Shown here: positions 1-13,719 of the stretch, piece after piece
Numbering within the stretch: the first letter of the stretch is position 1
Layout of the letters: each line of letters begins with the position of its first letter
Source of the DNA: Hofstenia miamia
Taxonomy: Eukaryota > Xenacoelomorpha > Acoela > Hofsteniidae
DNA length: 64,000 nt
Reading direction: 5' to 3'
Assembly (NCBI GenBank): GCA_900660155.1
Contig: CABFPE010000614.1
Location: 266,206 to 330,205, forward strand
Notes under the pieces: model-generated
Databases searched by the model: none
What the model was told of the DNA's origin: nothing
Seen by the model: the letters and a program-made list of their open reading frames with translations, nothing else
Program-made: the position numbers and the translations under genes

Positions 1-1055
1 ATAATGATTTTTCAATATCTTAGTTGCCTTTTGAAGTCAAATTACCAATGCTGTAACAGTGTTTTTAGCCCCATTACAATGGATATCAAAGCGGCGTGAT
101 ATTGATACTAGAAGTCTGTCAGTAGCCAACGACATTGTAAAAATGAAATTCTAGATGGGTTGGGAGCCCAGTGGCAAGAAAATTTTAAATATAGCTATTA
201 ATTTGTTCTATCGTTGATTTGTGTTTTGTATTAATTTAATTGTTGCTGTGCTTGACCTATTTGAAAGTGAATCACGGTTGGCATTCTTATTCAACCATTA
301 GAAAGTTTATATGTAGCCTACTGCGGGTTCGTGGTTTCGTCGTGTTGATAACATGCTTTCTGTTGTATGACCAAAATTTTCAATTCACACTAATCATTTG
401 AATTTTGATAGATAGTTGATTTAATTAATGCTTTTGAAATAACGATAATATGAAGCACGAATAAAGTAGGGTCTTACGTTTTCCTTTGTGATATCCTAAC
501 TTTTAGCGACAAAATTTGAATTAATGGCATCAATTTTCCCCTTTTGCACAACTCCTGTTCTTGTTAATGTTGATTTTAGAGTTAGCTAAAACATTAATTT
601 ACTGATTTTGAGATTTGGAAAAGCGGGTTTTTTGCCATTTCTCCTCAACTAAATAAGAAATAGACTTGAAATATTGGCCACACATTCGAAATTTAATTTT
701 TTAAGAAGTAAATATTTAATTCTAAATCAGAAATTAGCATTTGATAAAGCTGTTATTTAAATACCCAGCACCTGAGGATGTCGTTAGGGAATACTGATAG
801 CAATACACTGCCATCATTAGCTGCTTTTGGTAATCTGGTGTGAAGGTTGGTTTTTGTATATTCTTAATGCGTGGGTTATTTGGCAGCTTGCCCATACAGT
901 GCTACAATATAAACTATTGTATAAAATGGGACATTTATACAGTGGCTCCAGTTCAGCTTCACTGAAGCCCTGTGATTAATCTTCGAAGCAAAAAGAGCAT
1001 TCTTGAATTTCTGTTAGTTTATTTAGAAATAATTACATACACTAGATTACAGACA
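1..1055. other. AT-rich stretch, nothing recognised
   Basis: No open frame of useful length and no repeat structure that I can support. Composition is typical of the AT-rich background of the window. Confidence 0.5.
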
Positions 1056-1060
1056 AAGTG

Positions 1061-1541
1061 CTTCCTTAACAAAAACAGCTAATCTTGGCTATTTTTAAGT
1101 CATTGAAAATGAAAATCACATCAAAAATTGTTGATTGATTCTGGTTTGTGAGATATGGCAAAGTGCTTTTTTGCCAATTTCCACAAAAAGGTTAATATTG
1201 TCACACCAGCAATTGTAACTACTTCTGTACGCCACTAAGTATTGATGCACACATATCACATGCAGAATGACATTTTGACATTTGCCACTACAAGTATATG
1301 CTTGCCTCATCTGTTGATTAACTTTTTAGGCTAATACTCACACACTTTGATGTGAATTACATTGTTAATGTTCATGAAATGTCTTAGTGTGTACTAATGA
1401 TTTCCTGTATATTGCTTTGGCACGAGTACCAAAAATACATGTCTGTCTATCTCGAAAGCAGTAGCCAATTAGATTTTTTCACGGCCAAATTAAAACTCAG
1501 CAACCCAAAATTAGCCAAGATTGACTGTTTTTGTTAGGGGA
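1061..1541. mobile_element. possible small inverted-repeat (MITE-like) element
   Basis: The left segment 1061-1099 and the reverse complement of 1504-1541 share about 30 of 38 bases, including the blocks TAACAAAAACAG and AATCTTGGCTA. The 400 bases between them have no recognised transposase. The layout, terminal inverted repeats around about 480 bp, fits a non-autonomous DNA transposon. No target-site duplication is clear, so the true ends may lie slightly outside. The match could also be an old inverted duplication. Confidence 0.35.
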
Positions 1542-2789
1542 ACAATTTCTTTTTGAAAAATTGCAGACCAGTGTTATTAAACAATAATTTTCCATCCAAA
1601 ATATACTCTGCCCTATGAGAAAAATATCTCATCAGAATTGCATTAAACATAGGGTCCTTTTGGTGACAACAATTCATTATCTTCTTAAAATTATTGTCTT
1701 TTTTATTAATAATTATTTGAACACCAAAATTGTTTGGACAATAAATAATTAAAACTACATTGATGATGGATGGATATTGGCAAATGTGTATCTGAAAAGG
1801 TAGAAGTAAGTTATGATGTAATGATATATTGAAAAATATTTGTAAGCTTGATTAAACCTAGAACAACCTTGCTCTGAAGCAATGAATAACTACCTTGCTA
1901 GTGAGAATTGTCACTATTAAAAAATCAATAAAGTTTATTGCAAAAAGCTTTTTTGAAGAAACAGATAGTATTTTAAAGAATAAGATATTTAATATAACAA
2001 AAATTTAAAGAAAATGATGTTGAAATAGATTCAAATCATAGACCTTCTGAACTCATTTGGGGAAGGGCTATGTAAAAAAACTTGACAATTGTCACTAGCA
2101 GGAGAGTGCTATGGTTAACGTAAAATGTTGTTCAATGTGTCTCCAGTTTTAATAATATTTTTTTAATTTTGTCATTCAAATGTTGATTTCAACATTATGT
2201 ACAATCTTTACTAAGTGCTAAAATGAACCTTGGCCTCAAAATCTTAATGAAGCAAGCTTTTTGAGATGCTAATTAGCTTGTCATTGGTATTTAAAATCTC
2301 CAATTCCTTGTGTCGTCATTTGCAAATGGAGTCGATATATCATTATAGTAGCGTAAAAATTGTTAATAATTATTTCTTAATGCAAAGTTCCACTATATTT
2401 TATGACCTACCACTTACAAACAAAGTTCTTTCAAAAAAACCTATTTTTTAAATTTTATCAGCATTTCCTGCCAAAGTTCCTGAAAAAATCGAATTTTTCA
2501 ATTTTATTAGGAGAGCACTATAAATATTTCAATCTTTTTGAACAAAACATTGTATTCAAAAGTTGATTTTCATCGCTTTGCAAAGCGCTTGATTTTAATC
2601 CGAAGTAGCTGATAGAATTTTTTTATTTTTTATATATTTTTTTATATTTAACGATTGGAATTTAGAGAGTTTCAATTTTTCCTAATAAATGCAATTATGG
2701 ATATGCCATATATATGTAGTTTTATAAAATTGCACATTTGCATAAATAATAATAAATTTTAAATTCATAAATATTTTGTGATTTTATAT
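1542..2789. other. AT-rich stretch, nothing recognised
   Basis: Only short open frames without family resemblance. Poly-T and poly-A tracts are frequent. I see no gene here. Confidence 0.5.
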
Positions 2790-2800
2790 TAAACTTGCAG

Positions 2801-3240
2801 CATAGGAGGATGCATTATCCTGTTGCAATTGCCATTCTATGTTGCCAAATTGCGAGTTATAGGCAGAGGATACATTTCCAAAACAAAGAAAACCTTCGCG
2901 GCTGTAATCATACCATCGATGCAGTTTCATCGAAAAATACAATATTTCTCCAATTTCCGATCCTCAAACTAAGAGCTTTTGCCCGTTTACTTCTGCCTAA
3001 AACACCTTCTAGGATTGAGATTAAGAGCATCACTGGTCAATATGCTAACAACCCCATGCGATTTCATGTTTGTTGGATTGTTCTTGTATGAGCCATAGCA
3101 GCAAATGAGGGAAATTCCGCAAGTAGTTGTGCAGCTGCCGCGCAAGGCTTCCTCAATATAGGTGCTCTCTGAAAAATGTTTCCCAGTTGAGTTTTCCATT
3201 AGATCACGTCTATTCAAATTTAATCTAATTTCAAGTGGCA
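2801..3240. other. less AT-rich stretch, possible exon of unknown gene
   Basis: A CAG acceptor-like site after a T-rich tract (AAACTTGCAG, 2791-2800) opens about 440 bases that are visibly less AT-rich than their surroundings. Plus-strand frames stay open for about 95 codons and a minus-strand frame for 84, so the strand is undecided. I recognise none of the translations. It could be a host exon or an old repeat. Confidence 0.2.
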
Positions 3241-3244
3241 AGAG

Positions 3245-5945
3245 TTAAAAAGTCCAGACATTTGCGTAATAAAAGAATTGCTGCTATGGATATTTTTAAT
3301 TGGACGGAGTTTAATATACTTTTGAAATGTTAACCTTAGCCCTAAAACATGCTACACCTTCCATTTCAAAAAGCTATGCGGTCGTATAATTTTTCCAATA
3401 TTTGTGAGAAACTACAAAAGTCTAGCCGGTGGAGTGACTCAACTCTATTATAAATCTTGCGCGGTTATGCAATGAGGGCCACTTTTAAGAAAGTCTTAAT
3501 TGACGTAGTCGAAGAGTCTCCTAGTATCTCTAAGGATATTTTCGCAGTCATTCTGTGAAATAAAGGATTTACATGATCTCGATTGTCAATTAACACTCCT
3601 CAATATTATATTATTGGTTGCTATATTATTTCATTGTTGTGTATGGTTAGCTCTGTCTTTGCTCCGTTTCTTTGTTTATTCATTTGCATAAATATAATTT
3701 TTTAACATTTAGGGACATATTTTTATTATAGTATAATGTATATGATATAAATTGGATTGGAGTTCATTTATGTTGGTTGTATAGTAATGTATCTTCTTCA
3801 TAACATACATTTTGTTAATAATAGTAATTTATTTAAACCTTTTTATATTACAAAAAAAGTATATATAAACACTTATTAAGTTTTAAAAATGAAGCCTTAA
3901 TACCAGGTGATAATTTGTTCCATAAATCTAAGCAGTAATTGATGGAACATTTCTTCAGAGTTCTTTTTGTAAATTCGATTTTCAATAGCACTTGGTTCTA
4001 ATTTGTAGTTTTGACGAAAGTTCTTGTTTTGATATAATTTGAAAATTATTTTTAGTGAATTTAGTTTTTGTAAAAATTTTAGTGAAAAAATTTAAATTCT
4101 TCTGATTTTTTATTGCTATTTTTGAAAAGAATTTTACAATTGTATACTACCTACGCTGGGTAGGACTTGGGGTGAAGACATTTAAAAGATGGGACATACT
4201 TTAAAAAACTGACTATTCCGAAGCAGTGATTCAATATATTGAATTTTATATGAGTTATAATTATAAAACTGAAAAATTAAATTACATATTGGAAATTTTG
4301 CTTAGTATCACATAATTTTCTAAATTTCAATTTAGAATCTTCAATTTCAGTGTTTGGATTTTATTATAAGTAGCTATCATATCAAATTTTGCTGGAACAA
4401 ACCAAAAAATTAAGGAAAATTTTTTTAATAAGTGTTATAAAAATGGGCCTAAAATAGGCTGAGTTGGCAATTATTTAAAATGAATTAAATTAGCCGGGAC
4501 GGTCCTAAAGTTTCTTGACCTAGGCTGGTCTTGGGCCTAAATTTTCTGTCCATGTTAATATCTGGTTCTACTTCAATAATACAAAACATTTTTACATATT
4601 TTCAAAAACATTTTTCAAGATTTCAAACTCTTCTATTCCCAATGCTATGCGAATCAAATTTCTAAAGACCAGCTATTTCTCTTTCTTTAGATACACTAAT
4701 GTCGACCACAAAGTTATAGTTATTTAGTCCGCAAATGCAGAGAACCAAGATTTCACGCAAAGCTACTCCCAAAAGGGTGGGAAAAAAGACATCCCTCTAT
4801 CTTAGGGCGATACAGAAATTTAATATATTTTTAGTGCGAAGGTTATGGTTGGTTAAACTGATCTTAAAGAAACTATCACAGATTCAAAAAATTCCTGCAG
4901 CATTTGAATATAAATAGTAACATTATGCAAAATATAGAGCGATTAGAAGGAAATAGGAAATTAGCACACATTTTTATCTGTGGTTGGATTACGAAATTAT
5001 AAATTTTCAAGTAATATTCAGGTTGTTTAGTTTGTTGTGCATGGCAATGGGAAAATTCGCAAAACTTCAAATCGAATGGCAAGGGAACTTTTTATACCCT
5101 AAAATTGAAATCCCACTACTGACTTGTTCTAATAACAATTTCTCGTATCATAATGCGACAGAAAATATTATATTAATTTCTTAAACAAAGTTATAAACTA
5201 CTACTCCTAGTGCACGTGTACTTCCTAGTTATGCTGACAATCTTCTATAGGAAGATAGCAAATTTTTGATAAATCTACTTTAACAAGATAACTAGACACT
5301 GGAGTTACTGCAACTTCATTTTTGTTGATCAAGAACCAATTCCTAACATCACTTGTTAGTTCAGTGACAATTTTGATATATTGGAACTTAGGGTACATTA
5401 TCACCACGATTTTACAGTGGCATAGTACAAAATTTTACAGTAGAAAGTTAGAAAAGACGTATAAATTTGGTGGCAGAACTTCACACAAAAATTTGATGTT
5501 AAACATTAAAATTTTGGAATTGATAAAAGTGCTAAATATTGCAGTATGTTATGTCGATATGCATGACATATGTATTGTACCCAATTATTCATAAAAATGT
5601 CCTACTCAAAATTTCTTTCATTTTACACGAGTGGGTGCATATTTTTCCCTTTGGTGAAATGCTACCCAGCCCTTAAAACCCTAATAGCAAGCAAACAAAA
5701 TTTTAAAATTTTGTTCATTTGAATATTCAAACACCAAGATAAATTGTCTTAATAGAAAAATGTAAGTAACATTTTATGTTAAAGCATTTTCCAACAAAAA
5801 AATATTTTATTAGTATGTTCATTAATAATTATGCTAAGGGGAGATTTTTCCGAATTGACATTTCAATCCCCATACTGCCAATTATGGATTTAGCCACCTT
5901 CAAATATGTATGAAACTAACATTGACTGTTTTGCGATGGAGTTGC
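3245..5945. other. AT-rich stretch, nothing recognised
   Basis: Contains several 60-90 codon frames on both strands with no family resemblance and biased composition. They overlap one another and are most likely chance frames. Confidence 0.45.
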
Positions 5946-5949
5946 CATC

Positions 5950-7168
5950 CTAATTGGAATTTGCATTTTCATCATCTTGAATGAATCCATCCAGCTCAGA
6001 CGATAGAAAGACCTCTGATAAAAAGTCATCATCTGCAGGGACATCAAATTGAGGCCATTTATATTGGGACACGCAACAGACTACGCTTTTTAGGAAATCG
6101 CTGCGTGATAAATTACCAACAGAAAATCTTTTCTGGAGATTTCATACGATTTTCTACAACAAAAAACTCGTACTCCTGAATCACATTGTACCCGGACAAG
6201 AATTTCTTCTACTAAAAAAATCATGAAAAATTTAAATACTTAATTTATTACGCTGCAAATCTTTAAGGGAATAAAAAATATTTCCATGTCAAAAACTCCT
6301 TTTCTTGGATATGAATGAGCGAAACCCCTCCCAGTGGCGATTTGTGCGATTTACACGATTCACTACTGAAATTATCAGGACATTCGACAAGCAAACTTGC
6401 TTAAAATGTAATTTAGATTATTAGTAAAATTAAACAATCTCTCTATAATATCAAATCACAAAAAACAAAAAACATCAGCGAGTTCGTCTGAACTAAGAAA
6501 TTCTAGACACATCATTGGCATCACAATTTTGTAAACAGTTGGATCACTTTTGAATGGAACTACTAGACCAAGATTCTCTACTTTTCTAAATTTAACTTAA
6601 GTATTGAACAATTGTGATATTAGATACACTGATATAAATGCAAAGAACAACTGCGAACTTCAGTAGATGGCCATACAGTTTCACTGGATTTAATGGCTGC
6701 TAGCTCAAAATCAACTGTAAATGATTGTGGCTTTAATCGCAAACGAAATTCTGAGCATTTACGGCGAACACCCGAAAATCCTAATGTATAAATATGTGCA
6801 GTTCTTTCGCTGCTCAAGTAGAACAAGAGTGGCACTAATTTGTCGTTAATGACACAAGCAATTGTATATATTTTCTTGAAAATAGGGTCTTTGCTTGAAG
6901 AAACGTGTCTAAATGTACCATCGCTAAACAGATATTGCTGATTGCACATCAAACGCAATTGAAATTCTGATGAAAAGACCATAACTCTTTCATTGAGTTG
7001 AATAGTCTAAATTATTTAAAAAAGACCTTACCTCAATGGAATGTCCAACAAAAGAAATTCTTCAAAAGTAACAGTAGTTCTGAAATCTTCTTCTAGTTCA
7101 AATGATACAGCATTAGCAGGGATTTTCTCACGAACCTCACGTTTTCTTGCACTTAGTGAATGTGCCAT
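5950..7168 (-). CDS. MULE-type transposase gene with apparent 44-45 bp introns
   Basis: The protein resembles the MULE transposase domain found in many animal genomes, an RNase H-fold DDE transposase acting on DNA in the nucleus. The start chosen is the ATG at 7168-7166. The first exon gives an N-terminal part (MAHSLSARKREV, then FEEFLLLDIPL). A GTAAGG donor at 7031 and an AAAG acceptor at 6987 remove 45 bases. The next exon carries the hallmarks SDGTFRHV (first catalytic Asp), FTVDFELAAIK (second Asp region) and CSLHLYQ. A second GT-AG interval, 6629-6586 (44 bp), leads to KVENLGLVVPFK and FLSSDELAD, as expected for the family. Downstream pieces such as NRTNRHWEG (near 6340) and an acidic tail (FIQDDENANSN, stop at 5952) suggest the gene reaches 5950, but the splicing of 5950-6470 is unclear. 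It could be a transposon copy or a domesticated gene. No terminal repeats were found. Confidence 0.6.
6586..6629 (-). other. putative 44-bp intron 2 of the MULE-type gene
   Basis: Donor GTGTAT follows the HLYQ codons, and the acceptor is AAATTTAG. Removing it continues the frame into KVENLGLV, matching the family's order of motifs. Read-through instead ends two codons later. Confidence 0.45.
6987..7031 (-). other. putative 45-bp intron 1 of the MULE-type gene
   Basis: Donor GTAAGG follows ATTGAG, and the acceptor is CAATGAAAG. Removing it joins DIPL to RVMVFSSEF in frame, the spacing expected between the two conserved family blocks. Without removal the frame meets a stop at once. Confidence 0.45.
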
Positions 7169-7169
7169 T

Positions 7170-10080
7170 GTTGACTAAAATATATGATAGTATATGAAAC
7201 ACAACATACATAACACCATAATTGATTATAGATAAAAGATTTACAATTGATGGAAGCTCTGAAGCTGTTGAGTTGGATGCATTGACTAACTATGTCTTCA
7301 CAAAACTAATTGGGAGTGTGCCAGATTTCTGGACTTTAAAATTCATCTAAGCTTTTTAACTGCTATGATGGCATCTTCTTTTTTATTATGAAGCTCTAAA
7401 ATTTTAATAAAATTAGTCATAAATAGAAGTTGCCTACTATTGAATGTAAAAATACTTTGTTTTGCAATGCCTCTAGTGCTGCATTTCCTGTTGTGACATC
7501 GATAGTAAGTCTAATATGAAAAAGCCAATTTTAAACTAATTTTCCAAGTTTTTCGCCATTTTGTGCATGAATTTAATCCTTCATTTAATAATAGTAAGGA
7601 GCCCTTGTTCAAAGTAATGTACTCCATTAAATATAAATTCCTTTAACTATTTGACAAATCGAAAATAGTAGGGCGCCGCCATTTTAGACATTTTATCCAT
7701 TATACATTTTTGAAGGATAACATCGCGTGAACTGGTAATTGTCTACCTGCAAGTGTTATACTTTTAATAGCTACTGCTGATTTTCTAACTTACTGTTTAT
7801 AATAAGCAACTGATTCATACATGAATATTCTGACAATTTATTACAATTAAATGTTATAAATGCAATTTATTGGTCTTCCAATTAATAAAGCTTGCAGTAA
7901 TTCTAGGAGTCCGAAAGCGAATTGTGGAAGGGAAAAATATTTTTCAACTTTATTCAAGCTTATGATGTAAAAATGAAGGAAATGCTGAAAAAAGATTTGA
8001 TAACGCGCCACCTGTAACGTCATATTCAATGAAATTTACAATTTATTGAATAATCTGCTCTGTTGTTGATCATCCCTGCACACAAAGCGTATAAATTTGC
8101 GCTTAATTTTCAATTTTCAGCTACAAAATTAGTAAACTGTCTGAATCATGTAACAATAAAATACTGTTATTGGATATAATTTACAAAAAATGATGACAAT
8201 AAAGAACTACAAAATCTTTAAAAATTTTATTTCTTTTAAAATTTCATCACCTATCAACAATTTTCAATCTTTGGGTTTCAGACATGTTTGTTTACACACA
8301 ACGTCATGCAATGGGTATCCTGTAAAACCTGTATTTTTGGAAATCAAAAACTGTCTGATGAGCCAGAAGGAGAGAGGTATTTAACTATAAAATAGACTGT
8401 TACCACGGTTAGTAACACAGAAAAATTTTAGATAGTCAAAGCTTGATCTTCAAGACATAGCTGTCGAAATGTTACATTTTGTTTGCATTTATAGATTGTG
8501 AGGAAACTCCTTGACAACTTCATTACTGTCAAATTTTGAGAATTTCTGCAAAAGACTGATCTTTGAAAGTAATATGAATCATTCTCATTAGGACTTTTGC
8601 TGAAACACACTGTGTGTATTAACATTCATATTATTAACTGCAAGGCTGTGTTCAATATCCCCAGAAGTCATTTTTATGAGTGTCATGCTGCTGCTGCCAG
8701 TGTATCTTACAGGATACACAAATATACTACTCTTGTGCAAGGGAAATCCAACTCCACCTATTACATCTTTGCCATGCACAAAAAAACTATTATGAAATTG
8801 GGAGAAAGACGATCAGAACAACAATGTATTGCGTCATGTTGAATCTACTGAGATAGTAGGTCCAAAAGACAATGATTTCATTATTTATCAAAGATTTACG
8901 CAAATTATTCTATAAATTTATTCAAATGAACTTGCATTATTTTCTTGTTATATTTAAGAGGCTTAATTTGTCGAGTAATTTGACTGCGATTATGCAAAAT
9001 TTTGGAGAATAGAAAATTGAATTTGTATTAAATATTTTGAAGAAAGTAGTTAACACATTTTAATAAATAATTTTTTTGTTAATTTTCTGATTTCAGCATT
9101 CTGTTATATAATGATAAAATTGTATTTTTACAGCCCAGTTTATTTGCAAATTGAACTTTTCAATCGTTCTTGTTTGTTTCCATAGCTCAAATTTATGATT
9201 TGTTTTGTTTTATTTTGTTTCGTATTTCTCGACGCTTTCAGAATTGCTACCGGTATCGTTATTCACTTTTCACACAATATTTGAGTTTTTTTAAACTTAA
9301 TGTGCTAGTTACTTGAATTTTTTCTGTTGTTGAAAAATCTTGAGATATATTACCAGAGGCTTTATTGAACAGTTTAAAATTTAACAAAGATGACTTTAAA
9401 AAGAAAATAAAAATTTAATGAATTAACAATTTTAATAAACAGTGTTGTTCAAAACCACAAAGTATTTTAAGTTAAGTTTTTCTACATTCTACATTCATGA
9501 TTAAATCAGGCCCACAACAAAAGTTGTGTGTACGCGATTCAAACTTTTATTAATTCGTCAATTTCAGAGAAACAAATTAATTGCGCACCATTTGCATAAA
9601 TGATTAAAATTACACAGGCTACTGTCAAAACCCTGCATTTTTCATTCACACTGCTTCCTTGCATTGATTGTGCTTGTAGTGTATATTACATGTAGGTTAA
9701 ATTTATAAAAAATGACAATATAACACAACCAACAAGCATTGTTGTGAACTTAATGATTACCCAAAAAAGTGTGTACGCTAGTTCACTGTGAAAGGAATTA
9801 TTCATTATGCAAATCTGTGTTTAATCATAGCTAATGCTAAATTTATGCATTGAGAAATACTGACCTATTGATTGGAAATTTTACTTGAGTTTTCGCATTG
9901 CAACCTCTGACTTGTCAGAGTATAGTATCCAAGAACAGATTGAAATAAGTACACAAGTTTATACTTACAATTTTTGCAGACATTAAATAAAAGAGAAAGA
10001 ATGTTTCTCAGAATTCCATTTTCAATATTGAATAATGTGAATCATGTCTCTTCGTATTTTGATCAAAATGTTATAATGTA
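7170..10080. other. AT-rich stretch, nothing recognised
   Basis: No recognised gene. A block at 8590-8840 has open frames of 63-81 codons on both strands and slightly higher GC, but no family resemblance. Confidence 0.4.
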
Positions 10081-10084
10081 TTAA

Positions 10085-11640
10085 ATCAAAAGACCTTGAG
10101 AGATCTAAGCATCAATAGCAAATTAAAAAGGCTAGAAATGCATCGAATATTGAATCTCGTAAGGCATTCAACGAATTCATTAAGAATGAATATGCGCGTC
10201 TTCCAAGTGAACATTCAAAATGGAAGCTAATCCAAGAAGTCACAGATTATAAGCGATCAAAATCAAACTCAATTGATGTGATAAAAAATAAGAAAGGAAA
10301 CAATCTTTCTGACAATTTAGAAGTATCAAATGAATTAAATAAGACTTTTGTTAATCTAGGAAAATACAATGGCCCCTTTGTTAAGTACGAAAACGTTTCC
10401 CGCAAAAATTTTACATCCGAATTTTACTTCCGCTTCTCAACTAGTTATGAAATTATTAAGTCAGTCAATAAGCTTAAAACCAATAAATCAAGCGATCCAT
10501 CATGGGCCCATAAAATTACTGCAGACATCATTGCAAATCCATCAAATGTTATCTTTAATGAATGCATAAATTTTAATTACTTCCCCGGATAATTTAAGAC
10601 TTGTTCACATTACTCCTATTTTTAAGAAAAACGATCCATCAATTGCTACTAATTATCAGCCAATCTCAATTACTTCTCCAATAGGCAAAATATTCGAAAG
10701 ATTATTACATAATCAAATAACAGAACATTTAAATGAGTATAATTTATTATGCAGCACGCAATTTGGATTTCGCAAAAATTTCTCAACAACTTATGCACTA
10801 TTAAATGTTACTGAAACTTAGAGAACTTCACTTGATACTAATGAATTTGTCGCTTGTTTAGATCTTTCAAAAGCCTTTCATTCGATTAATCATAACATTC
10901 TAATTGAAAAACTATCTTTCTTAGGATTTTCTAGTAATAGTAAGCAATTGATAACAAGTTACCTCAATCAAAGATTCCAAAGAGTTAAATTAAATGATAT
11001 TATTTCAGAATGGTTACTGGTCTACAATGGGGTGCCTCAAGGTACGATTCTAGGTCCTCTTCTTTTTAGTATTTATGTAAATGACATGCATTCCATAACT
11101 AATTGCAATTTAATCCAATATGCCGATGACACGTGCATTTTCAGCGATAATTCATCAATGCACCTGGCAGCGGAATCTATAGAATTGAATTGTAACAAAT
11201 TGTCAAAATACTTTTGTATGCACAAGTTGAATATTAATGATGCGAAGTGCTTTATAAAAAAACTTGATATTCAATTAAGATGGGCATTAAATATCACAAC
11301 GAAAACTCATCGAAAACCAAACAGTACAATCCTAGGTCAATTCTTTTTTCCAAACAATTAGTTATATTGAATACCCTTCTGACTTTTTCAAGCTAATCAG
11401 AAACCTACGACCTTATAATACGATTAAAATACCGGGATTTACTCATAAACAGAATTCAAGATCAAAGCTTTTTACAACTGTTAAGTATAAGAAAAATGTT
11501 TCAAAGAAATCCTTCATTAATGTCGCCATTCGAACCTGGAATCCGCTACCTAAAGAAATTAAAAATATTGAAAAATATATTTCTGGAAAACAATTACTAT
11601 ACTATAACTTGTTATTAAAATAGCACTATAGTAATTTATC
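10085..11640 (+). mobile_element. 5'-truncated LINE, reverse transcriptase part (CR1/L2/jockey-like)
   Basis: Retrotransposon that copies itself through target-primed reverse transcription. The first recognisable coding is near 10090 (KARNASNIESRKAFNEF), the linker between endonuclease and reverse transcriptase, so the endonuclease is missing. Reverse transcriptase motifs follow in order: a finger region near 10600-10700 (NYQPISITSPIGKIFERLL), CLDLSKAF with the motif A Asp (about 10856), NGVPQGTILGPLLF (about 11026) and QYADDTCIF (about 11118). The C-terminal part near 11380-11620 ends with FINVAIRTWNPLPKEI and a stop at about 11621. Reading needs frame changes near 10590 and 11340 and passes an internal stop near 10818, so it is dead. 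The 3' end after 11640 is not defined. Clade assignment is by general likeness only. Confidence 0.75.
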
Positions 11641-13719
11641 CATAGCCTGTAAGATTTCTTTTGTAATTGATGGGAATTGTATATATGTGTTTTTGCGAAT
11701 TTAATGACGCTATTCAGATAAATTATCAGTTATTTAATTGTTTTTCCCCAATTGTCCTTGACAATTTGCAGCTATTACAATCGCAGTATATAGGCTTTTC
11801 ATTTAAATATGGCTTTTTGATTGTACAAAAATAGCAGTCTCCATCATCGTGTTTTCTTGCCAAATCCTGGTGTACAAAAAGGCATTGTAAATGATGCATT
11901 ACTCCGGAAGTGATAAAGATTTCTGTGGCTTGTCGAACATAAATAGGATGGCGTAAATGGCTTATGTCAGAGCAGCTAGTTTTGAAGTATTTTGCAAATC
12001 ATCATTAAATTGCCGTCTTTGATTGCCAATAAACTTTGCACACATATAGCAGAAGCTATCAGGATTGTTAGCATGAGATGACAATTTCAATTGAAATAAT
12101 GACTAAAAATGATATCCCAGACTCTTTTACCTCTATTATATCACAGTAGACACACACACACTAGAAGGAGAAATAGTTATTTTGTGCACACCAATTAAGT
12201 GATGACTCATTATAATAAGTCATCATTAATTCAACATATTGTAGCACAGTGAAAGAAACCATTGTTAATTATCTCTAATATTTCATTTTTACATGTTTTT
12301 TAATCAACTCTTTCTAATTTAAAAGAAATTTTTCGAGTGCATAATTTTACCAGTGCTGTGTTATATTTCATTGGAATTTCATTTTTTGGTGTTTTGTTTG
12401 CTCTCTTATGTCATAAATATTTGGTTATTATTATTTGCGATTTAATGTAATTACCCTTTTGAAAGGATGTTCCAGTTGCTGATAGCACTATTAGTAAATG
12501 AAAGGTTCAAAACAATTTTATGAAATTTAATGCAAGCAATTTAGTTAATCTTTTTTCGATATTGGTGTTAAAGTTCGGAAACTTGATTAAATTGTAAGGT
12601 GGAAATTTATGAATTATCTTAAAGAAGTTTACTACATTATCAATCATGATTGACTGTCTTGGGGAAAGGTAGTTACAGTAAGGTAATCTTTTTTTGTTAG
12701 AGTTTTTTATACACTTTCACAAGCCATTTAAAATATATCAACTATTATTATTTAGAAAAATTTACTGATAAATTGGTCATTCCAAAATTGTTAATGGAAA
12801 TTAGATATCACAAATGGGACTGAACGCAGTCGGATTTTTTGTGAACACTGCTACAATTCCCGTATTTAGGCAAATGTTCTGCGGCCACAAGTCCATTAGC
12901 AGGCCATAGCTGCGTCCAAAAGTCGGCCATGGACAAAGATTTTGCTTTAAAAACCAAATACCAACTAATATTCATTTCTGAAAGTACTAATGATGTCTCT
13001 GATTATTAATGCAAGTACAATAGTTAATTAATAAGGAAGGTCGCATTATTTCCCCAATTTTCCTTCATTATCATATATTTACATGGATGTGAAAGCCGGT
13101 ATATTGGATAAAGAAGTCCTATTACCGATAGAAGAAATGGCTTACAAAGGCCAAGTTAATGAACTTTTAGTTATTATCCTGCTTAATTTTTTTAAGATTA
13201 AGATAAACAATTTGTTTGCATAATTTATACTTGGAATTATTTTTAAAACAGACATTTTCTTTAATTGTTTGAAGTATAATAATAATAATTATTATTAGCA
13301 TCACATATTTTAATAAATTACTACCATGAACTATGTTATTAGAATTAATCAAATATACATAACATATATAAATTATTTTTTTGAAAGTTTACTTAATGAA
13401 TACATTCTAAAAGGAAACACATTGAACGTTTCAATTATTTTCTTCAGAGAGATATAACACTTTTAAGATATTCCTTTATGCATTTGAATGTGTAGTTTTT
13501 AGGAGCTTAATTAACCTTAATAAGAACATGCAGAGATATATTTCGACTTACAAAGTCATCGTCAGTTTTACAAATTATTCCCTCTAAATTTACTAGATTT
13601 TACAATAATAATTATAATTTTTTAAATTATATATGTAATCATCATCAGCAAAAATATTTTTACAATATACAAACTACACTAAGATTATCGAATGAAATCT
13701 AGAATAAATATAAATAGTT
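11641..13719. other. AT-rich stretch with a short (AAT)n tract
   Basis: The first bases are probably 3' UTR of the preceding LINE. A short AAT/ATT microsatellite lies near 13277-13300. No gene seen. Confidence 0.4.

Noticed and set aside
3245-5600. A series of 60-90 codon frames
   Set aside because: They overlap on opposite strands, with low-complexity composition and no motifs.
8356-8400. CTGATGAG, the start of a hammerhead ribozyme core
   Set aside because: No matching GAAA core strand or closing stems nearby. An eight-base match is expected by chance.
13167-13352. Minus-strand frame with an Ile run
   Set aside because: It is produced by an (AAT)n microsatellite.
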